Shown here: one piece after another, positions 59,340-64,000 of the stretch | Layout: every line of letters starts with the position of its first letter | Position numbering within the stretch: position 1 is the first letter of the stretch | From: Prevotellaceae bacterium | GTDB lineage: Bacteria > Bacteroidota > Bacteroidia > Bacteroidales > Bacteroidaceae | Direction of reading: 5' to 3' | Assembly (NCBI GenBank): GCA_015257125.1 | Contig: JABZKU010000006.1 | Coordinates: forward strand, 41,671-105,670 | DNA length: 64,000 nucleotides | Translations under genes and position numbers: made by a program | The notes under the pieces: model-generated | What the model was told of the DNA's origin: nothing | The model's input: the letters and a program-made list of their open reading frames with translations, nothing else | The model's database searches: none

Positions 59340-60572
59340 TCAGCGGTAGCGCGCTTCGGTGAGTCGCACGATGTTGATCACCACCTCGCAAGCCTTCTTG
59401 AGGTTGGGGATGGGGAGGAACTCGTGGGGGCCGTGGAAGTTGAGCCCGCCGGCGAAGACATTGGGGCAGGGGAGTCCCATGAAGGAGAGTTGCGCCCCGT
59501 CGGTGCCGCCGCGAATGGCCTTGATTTGCGGTTCCACGCCGGCAGCTTCCATGGCCTCGCGGGCGATGTCGATGATGTGCATGACGGGTTCCACCTTTTC
59601 GCGCATATTATAATAGGTATCGTCGAGCTGAAGGGCGATGGCTTCGTAGCCATATTTGAGATTCATGCCCTGCACCAACCCGCGGAGCATGGCTTTGCGC
59701 GCTTCGAAACGCTCTCTGTCGTGGTCGCGGATGATGAAATTGAGTGTGGCGCGCTCAACCGATCCCGAAAGGCCGGTGAGGTGGAAGAAACCTTCGTAGC
59801 CGGTGGTGGCTTCGGGGACTTCTGCGGCGGGCATCTTCTGCACCAACTCGGTAGCGAGGCGAGCGGCGTTCACCATCTTGTCTTTGGCGAAACCGGGGTG
59901 GACGCTAACGCCGGTGATGTCGATGCGCGCGGAGGCCGCATTGAAGTTTTCGAACTCAAGTTCGCCGACTTCGCCGCCGTCCATGGTATAAGCCCATTCA
60001 CAGCCGAAGCGTTCGACATCGAATTGGTGAGCGCCGCGCCCGATTTCCTCGTCGGGGTTGAAGGCCACGCGCACACGACCGTGCTTCACTTCGGGGTGCT
60101 GCACGAGGTAGGCCATGGCGCTGACGATTTCGGCAATGCCTGCTTTGTCGTCGGCGCCCAAGAGCGTGTGGCCGTCGGTGACGATGAGGTCTTCGCCGAC
60201 GTGGCGGAGCAACTCGGGGAATTTCTCGACGGTGGTGACAATGCCGGCTTCCGCGTCGAGGACAATGTCCGTGCCGTCGTAGTTTTGCACAATGCGCGGT
60301 TGGACATTGGCGCCCGAGGCGTCGGGGCTGGTGTCGATGTGGGCGATGAAGCCGATGGTGGGCACAGCATGCTCCACATTGGAGGGGAGTGTGGCGTAAA
60401 CATAGCCTTGGGTGTCCATTTCCACCTCTTCTAAGCCGATAGCGCGGAGTTCTTCGACAAGATATTCGGCTAAGCGGAATTGTTTCTCGGTGCTGGGGGT
60501 GGAAGAGGAGGCTTCGTCGCTTTGCGTGTCGAAGCTAACGTATTTGAGAAAGCGGTTGACAATTTGATCCAT
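59340..60572 (-). CDS. pepT: Peptidase T (tripeptide aminopeptidase)
   Basis: 410 residues, M20B metallopeptidase, releasing the N-terminal residue of tripeptides in the cytosol. Zinc ligands and catalytic residues lie in GFIAHIDTSPDASG, LLGADDKAGIAEI, NPDEEIGRGA, YTMDGGEVGE and the C-terminal NFHGPHEFLP. The inserted dimerisation domain covers about 210-320. The start at 60572 (MDQIVNRFLKYVSFDTQSDE) matches the family; the open frame upstream crosses the candidate promoter. Confidence 0.94.
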   Translation of the reverse strand: MDQIVNRFLKYVSFDTQSDEASSSTPSTEKQFRLAEYLVEELRAIGLEEVEMDTQGYVYATLPSNVEHAVPTIGFIAHIDTSPDASGANVQPRIVQNYDGTDIVLDAEAGIVTTVEKFPELLRHVGEDLIVTDGHTLLGADDKAGIAEIVSAMAYLVQHPEVKHGRVRVAFNPDEEIGRGAHQFDVERFGCEWAYTMDGGEVGELEFENFNAASARIDITGVSVHPGFAKDKMVNAARLATELVQKMPAAEVPEATTGYEGFFHLTGLSGSVERATLNFIIRDHDRERFEARKAMLRGLVQGMNLKYGYEAIALQLDDTYYNMREKVEPVMHIIDIAREAMEAAGVEPQIKAIRGGTDGAQLSFMGLPCPNVFAGGLNFHGPHEFLPIPNLKKACEVVINIVRLTEARYR

Positions 60573-60650
60573 GGATGAAAATAAGAGATGAGTGGCCACA
60601 CGGCTCACTTCCTTGTGGAAAAGTGGGGTGCGGACGTGAATGAATGAAGA

Positions 60651-60658
60651 CAAAAGTA
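60651..60658 (-). promoter_or_regulatory. Candidate -7 box of pepT
   Basis: TACTTTTG on the minus strand, about 79 bases before the start. No clear -33 element. Confidence 0.42.
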
Positions 60659-60667
60659 ATGCATTTA

Positions 60668-60699
60668 TTTGGGAATGCGCCTATTTTGCGCTATATTTG
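60668..60699 (+). promoter_or_regulatory. Promoter of the GH84 gene
   Basis: TTTG at 60668-60671, 20 bases, TATATTTG at 60692-60699, about 22 bases before the ATG. Confidence 0.68.
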
Positions 60700-60720
60700 C
60701 GCAACAATGCAACAAATATA

Positions 60721-62946
60721 ATGACAATGAAGAAGACGTTTCTCTCCTTTGCCCTATTTACCCTTCTCGCCGGCGGTGTTTCGGCGCAAGTGGCCAATGT
60801 GAATCCGCGGCCGCAAACGGTCAATTCGACCGGTAAGCTATTTACAGCTCCGAAAGAATGGCGTGTCTATTCGACTTATGCCCTCGCAACGTCCTATGCT
60901 ATGGACGCACTGGAAGAGATTGGGGTTGCGCGTGCCAAAGGAGGTCGCGGCACCTTCCGTGTCACGTTGGGACTGACGACCGATAAAGAGAATGCCAAGT
61001 ACCGGCAGTTGGTGCCCAATCACCCCGATGCCTATTATTTGTCCGTCACTCAGAAAGAAGTGGTGATCATCGGCCGTGACGAACGCGGTCTTTATTATGG
61101 CGTGCAGACCTTGCGCGAGATGATGGCCAAGGGACAAATGGAAGAATGCACCGTGCAAGACTGGCCCGATGTGGCCTTCCGCGGTGCCATCGAAGGTTTC
61201 TATGGCCGTCCGTGGAGTCACGAACATCGTTTGCGCCAACTCGATTTCTACGGTCGCAACAAGATGAACGTCTATATCTACGGCCCGAAGGACGATCCCT
61301 ATCACCGTCAGCACTGGCGCGATCCTTATCCCGAAAAGGAAGCCAGTCAGTTGCGTGAATTGGTGGATCGTGCGCACGCTCGCGGCGTGAACTTCTACTG
61401 GGCTATCCACCCCGGCGGAGACATTCGTTGGACGACGGAAGACCGCGACAACCTCGTGAAGAAACTCGAGAAGATGTATGATCTCGGCATTCGTTCGTTT
61501 GCTGTCTTCTTCGACGATATCGCCGGCGAAGGTGCGCGCGGTGAGAAGCAAGCCGAATTGCTCAACTATGTGGACTCGGTGTTTGTGAAAAAACACGGCG
61601 ACATCGCGCCCCTCTTGCTCTGCCCCACCATCTACAACCGCGCTTGGAGCGGCCCCGGCGACAAGTATCTCAATGCTTTGGGCAGCTCGTTGCGTCCCGG
61701 CATCGAGGTGATGTGGACGGGTAACACGGTGGTGCACACCATCGACAAGGAGAGCATGGACTGGATCAACTCGCGCATCAAGCGCAAGGGCTATATCTGG
61801 CTGAACTTCCCCGTAAACGATTTCGTGCGCGACCACATTTTGCTCGGCCCCACCTATGGTAATGGCCTCGACATTGCCGGTGATGTGAGCGGATTTGTGA
61901 GCAACCCGATGCAATATGCCGAAAGTTCGAAGATCGCGCTCTATTCCATTGCAGACTACACGTGGAATATGAAGCACTACGACTGGGCCAGCTCCTGGGA
62001 TCGTGCTTTGGTCGATCTGCTCCCCAACGAAACGGCCGCACTGCGCGTCTTTGCTTCTTATAACGAGGACCTCGGCCCGAACGGCCACGGTTTCCGCCGC
62101 GACGAGAGCCGCAACATCAAGCCCCTCTGCGATCGTATTGAGAAAGGCGACGTGACGGCCATCCCCGATCTGCGTGTGCGTTGCACGGAGTTGGCGACCG
62201 CTTGCGACCTCCTCTTAAATAATAAGGAGAACAAGTGGTTGATCGAAGAACTCCGCCCGTGGTTGGTGCAAGGCAAGTTGCTTGCTCAGTATGGTGAGGC
62301 CGTTTGCGATGCCGCCCAGACCAAGGTGGAGAACGAGCAGTCGTTGCAATCGTTCCCGCAGCTCTACCGTCGTGCCATGTCGCTCCAAAAGCAGATGTAC
62401 GACAACGAGGTGAATCCCACCTTGCTCCACGAATACCAAACGGGTACGAAGTTAGGCACCCTGCGCCTCCTCCCCGCGATCAATCGCGTCTTGGCCGACG
62501 CCACGAAGAACTACAACGCGCAGCACGCTACGCACTTCGAAGTGGTGACGCAGTATTCTCCGTTCACCATCGAGAGTACCGTGTCGCAACTTGCCCAGCA
62601 GCCGATCACGACGTACGGCGGTGAGGTGAAGATTTCGCCCTCCAACGAGGTAATCACCTGGGCTCCCGGCTCGCAATTCACGGTGCGCGGCGACCGTCCC
62701 TTCACCTTGCGCGGCATGGATTTCAACTTCGGAAAACCCGGCGCCGCCGCTGCTTTCCGACTCGAATGTCAGCTGCCCGACGGTACGTGGCGCGAAGTGG
62801 CGCTGCTCCACTATAAGGACACCGATCCCGTGATCCACACCGGCAATGAGTTGGGCGGACTCCGTGTCAAGGCCTTCCGCATCACCAATAAGAGCGGACA
62901 GGAACAGCAACTCTATTTCCGCCATTTCAAGTTCGTCAAAGACTGA
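60721..62946 (+). CDS. GH84 beta-N-acetylglucosaminidase
   Basis: 741 residues, secreted (signal about 1-23, cleavage after SAQ). A small N-terminal alpha/beta domain (about 28-145) precedes the GH84 barrel (about 150-440): FRGAIEGFYGRPWSHEHRL, NKMNVYIYGPKDDPYH, and the catalytic Asp pair Asp265-Asp266 in FFDDIAGEG, as in bacterial O-GlcNAcase homologues. The C-terminal 140 residues form a sugar-binding-like beta-sandwich. Likely removes GlcNAc from host mucins or glycoproteins. Start ATG 60721 or 60727 (MKKTFLS). Confidence 0.92.
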   Translation: MTMKKTFLSFALFTLLAGGVSAQVANVNPRPQTVNSTGKLFTAPKEWRVYSTYALATSYAMDALEEIGVARAKGGRGTFRVTLGLTTDKENAKYRQLVPNHPDAYYLSVTQKEVVIIGRDERGLYYGVQTLREMMAKGQMEECTVQDWPDVAFRGAIEGFYGRPWSHEHRLRQLDFYGRNKMNVYIYGPKDDPYHRQHWRDPYPEKEASQLRELVDRAHARGVNFYWAIHPGGDIRWTTEDRDNLVKKLEKMYDLGIRSFAVFFDDIAGEGARGEKQAELLNYVDSVFVKKHGDIAPLLLCPTIYNRAWSGPGDKYLNALGSSLRPGIEVMWTGNTVVHTIDKESMDWINSRIKRKGYIWLNFPVNDFVRDHILLGPTYGNGLDIAGDVSGFVSNPMQYAESSKIALYSIADYTWNMKHYDWASSWDRALVDLLPNETAALRVFASYNEDLGPNGHGFRRDESRNIKPLCDRIEKGDVTAIPDLRVRCTELATACDLLLNNKENKWLIEELRPWLVQGKLLAQYGEAVCDAAQTKVENEQSLQSFPQLYRRAMSLQKQMYDNEVNPTLLHEYQTGTKLGTLRLLPAINRVLADATKNYNAQHATHFEVVTQYSPFTIESTVSQLAQQPITTYGGEVKISPSNEVITWAPGSQFTVRGDRPFTLRGMDFNFGKPGAAAAFRLECQLPDGTWREVALLHYKDTDPVIHTGNELGGLRVKAFRITNKSGQEQQLYFRHFKFVKD

Positions 62947-62997
62947 TCCACTTCGATATTTCTCGACGAAAACACGGCCGACTCGGAAATAAAGCCG

Positions 62998-63005
62998 TAA
63001 TTTTG
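62998..63005 (+). promoter_or_regulatory. Candidate -7 box of the DUF5606 gene
   Basis: TAATTTTG, 49 bases before the ATG. No good -33 element. Confidence 0.42.
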
Positions 63006-63053
63006 CAAACCGATTCGCCCGCAAACTATTGCAACAAGCAACTCAAATATAAC

Positions 63054-63635
63054 ATGCAAGAAACTATTCTCGCCATCTCCGGCAAGCCCGGTCTTTACAA
63101 ACTCATTGCTCGCGGCAATGCAAGCCTGATCGTTGAGGCCATTGACGAAACGCATCGTCGTCAACCCGCAGGTGCTCGCGATCGTGTCACTTCGCTCGGC
63201 GATGTTACGATGTACACCGAAGCCGACGACGTGCCTCTCATGCTCGTGTTCCAAAACATCAGCGATGCCCTTCAAGGCGGTGAAACTCCCTTCAACTATA
63301 AGCAAGCCACCGTCGAAGAACTCGAAAAGTTCATGGACGAAACTGCTCTCCCCGCTTGGGACCGCGAACGTGTGCGTGTGAGCGATATTCGCAAGCTCGT
63401 GCAGTGGTACAACATCCTTGCCAAGGCCGGTTACAAAGACTACTTCGTGAAGGCCGAAGTTGAGGCTCCTGCCGCTGAAGAGGCCGCAACTGCCGAAGCT
63501 GCTCCCGCTGAAGCAGAGGAAAAGCCCGCAAAGAAAGCTGCTGCCAAGAAGCCCGCTGCCAAGAAGACGACGGCTACCAAGAAGCCTGCGGAGAAAAAGA
63601 CGACCGCCAAGGCTACGAAGAAGGCTGACAAGTAA
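63054..63635 (+). CDS. DUF5606 protein with histone-like Lys/Ala/Pro tail
   Basis: 193 residues. The first 140 match the DUF5606 family of Bacteroidota (MQETILAISGKPGLYKLIARG, RVTSLGDVTMYTEADDVPL, LVQWYNILAKAGYKDYF); its role is unknown. From about 143 the chain is low complexity, first Ala/Glu (acidic) and then Lys/Ala/Pro/Thr repeats like the C-terminal tail of histone H1-type proteins, suggesting nucleic-acid contact. ATG 63054 chosen for the family start. Confidence 0.8.
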   Translation: MQETILAISGKPGLYKLIARGNASLIVEAIDETHRRQPAGARDRVTSLGDVTMYTEADDVPLMLVFQNISDALQGGETPFNYKQATVEELEKFMDETALPAWDRERVRVSDIRKLVQWYNILAKAGYKDYFVKAEVEAPAAEEAATAEAAPAEAEEKPAKKAAAKKPAAKKTTATKKPAEKKTTAKATKKADK

Positions 63636-63676
63636 AAGCATCGCAGCACCTTTGGTGCCGATAGCTTAATCTCCCA

Positions 63677-63713
63677 CGACCGCGACAACGCTCACAGGCT
63701 GTTGTCGCGGTCG
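63677..63713 (+). terminator. Probable terminator of the DUF5606 gene
   Basis: A 13-bp perfect stem (63677-63689 with 63701-63713) with an 11-base loop. The T-run is poor, but the position 42 bases after the stop fits. Confidence 0.55.
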
Positions 63714-63768
63714 AATGCTTTGATTTGCCCTCTTTTTTGTGGGATTCTACGAAAAAAATGGGCGCAAA

Positions 63769-63800
63769 TTTGGTGGTTCCAATAAAAGTCCGTACTTTTG
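63769..63800 (+). promoter_or_regulatory. Promoter of tRNA-Thr
   Basis: TTTG at 63769-63772, 20 bases, TACTTTTG at 63793-63800. Predicted start about 20 bases before the mature tRNA. Confidence 0.62.
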
Positions 63801-63826
63801 CATCGCAATCGAAAAGATTAGCGGTT

Positions 63827-63899
<73 letters not shown>

Positions 63900-63904
63900 C
63901 TCAC

Positions 63905-63936
63905 AAGCGAAAGGTTTTTCCTTTCGCTTTTTTCTT
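63905..63936 (+). terminator. Terminator of tRNA-Thr
   Basis: AAGCGAAAGG (63905-63914) pairs with CCTTTCGCTT (63920-63929), followed by a run of T residues. Bases 63937-64000 hold nothing recognisable. Confidence 0.85.
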
Positions 63937-64000
63937 TGTCTTAAATTATTGCTGTCCGCTAAACTTCAAAACGACACGATTTCCCTATCCGCAACGCCCA

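Overview
The window looks like chromosomal DNA of a member of the Bacteroidales (Bacteroidota). Three things support this. Most transcription starts are preceded by the Bacteroidota -7 box TAnnTTTG with a TTG/TTTG element about 19-21 bases upstream, and strong Shine-Dalgarno sequences are rare. Several families typical of the phylum are present: DUF6122, DUF5606, DUF4369, GHL10, a CNNM-type protein with one CBS pair, and a TonB-dependent receptor with a long extended signal peptide. The ribosomal proteins read like those of Prevotella/Bacteroides relatives. The genus cannot be fixed from sequence alone.

Layout. 1-1663: the first codons of a probable sigma-54 response regulator (minus strand), a thioredoxin-like lipoprotein and a YkuD_2-type L,D-transpeptidase. 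1868-16826: one long ribosomal cluster from rplC to rplQ (S10, spc and alpha operons fused) including secY, map, infA, rpmJ and rpoA, closed by a clear terminator; rpsJ is missing from its front. 17050-30515: housekeeping genes, namely a DUF6122 membrane protein, a minus-strand operon ending in folB and a DPP IV-type peptidase, a divergent coaX/barrel/lptC set, two paralogous small barrels, a GHL10 glycosidase-like protein and thrA.

30633-40108: an accessory island of visibly lower GC. It is a tightly coupled six-gene minus-strand operon encoding three different dynamin-like GTPases, a membrane-anchored coiled-coil protein and two proteins I do not recognise. The start of its first GTPase gene is tandemly duplicated. 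An S24/XRE self-cleaving-type repressor (40937-41590) lies upstream, followed by about 1 kb of non-coding DNA holding a 284-bp MITE-like palindrome. This is the best candidate for an undescribed system, plausibly membrane remodelling or phage defence; that role is inference.

42435-64000: core genes resume with sufCDS (no sufB), a YbjQ-family protein, rnhB, priA, frr, rsgA, a PEP/pyruvate-binding-domain protein with receiver-like N-terminus, a BtuB-like TonB receptor, a CNNM/CBS protein, a DUF4369 lipoprotein, pepT, a GH84 hexosaminidase, a DUF5606 protein with a histone-like tail, and tRNA-Thr(CGT) with its own promoter and terminator.

Functionally the window combines translation and secretion (ribosomal cluster, secY, map, frr, rsgA), Fe-S assembly, replication restart, envelope biogenesis, and extracellular peptide/glycan use. 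The dynamin island is inserted directly after thrA, where the remaining threonine genes would be expected.
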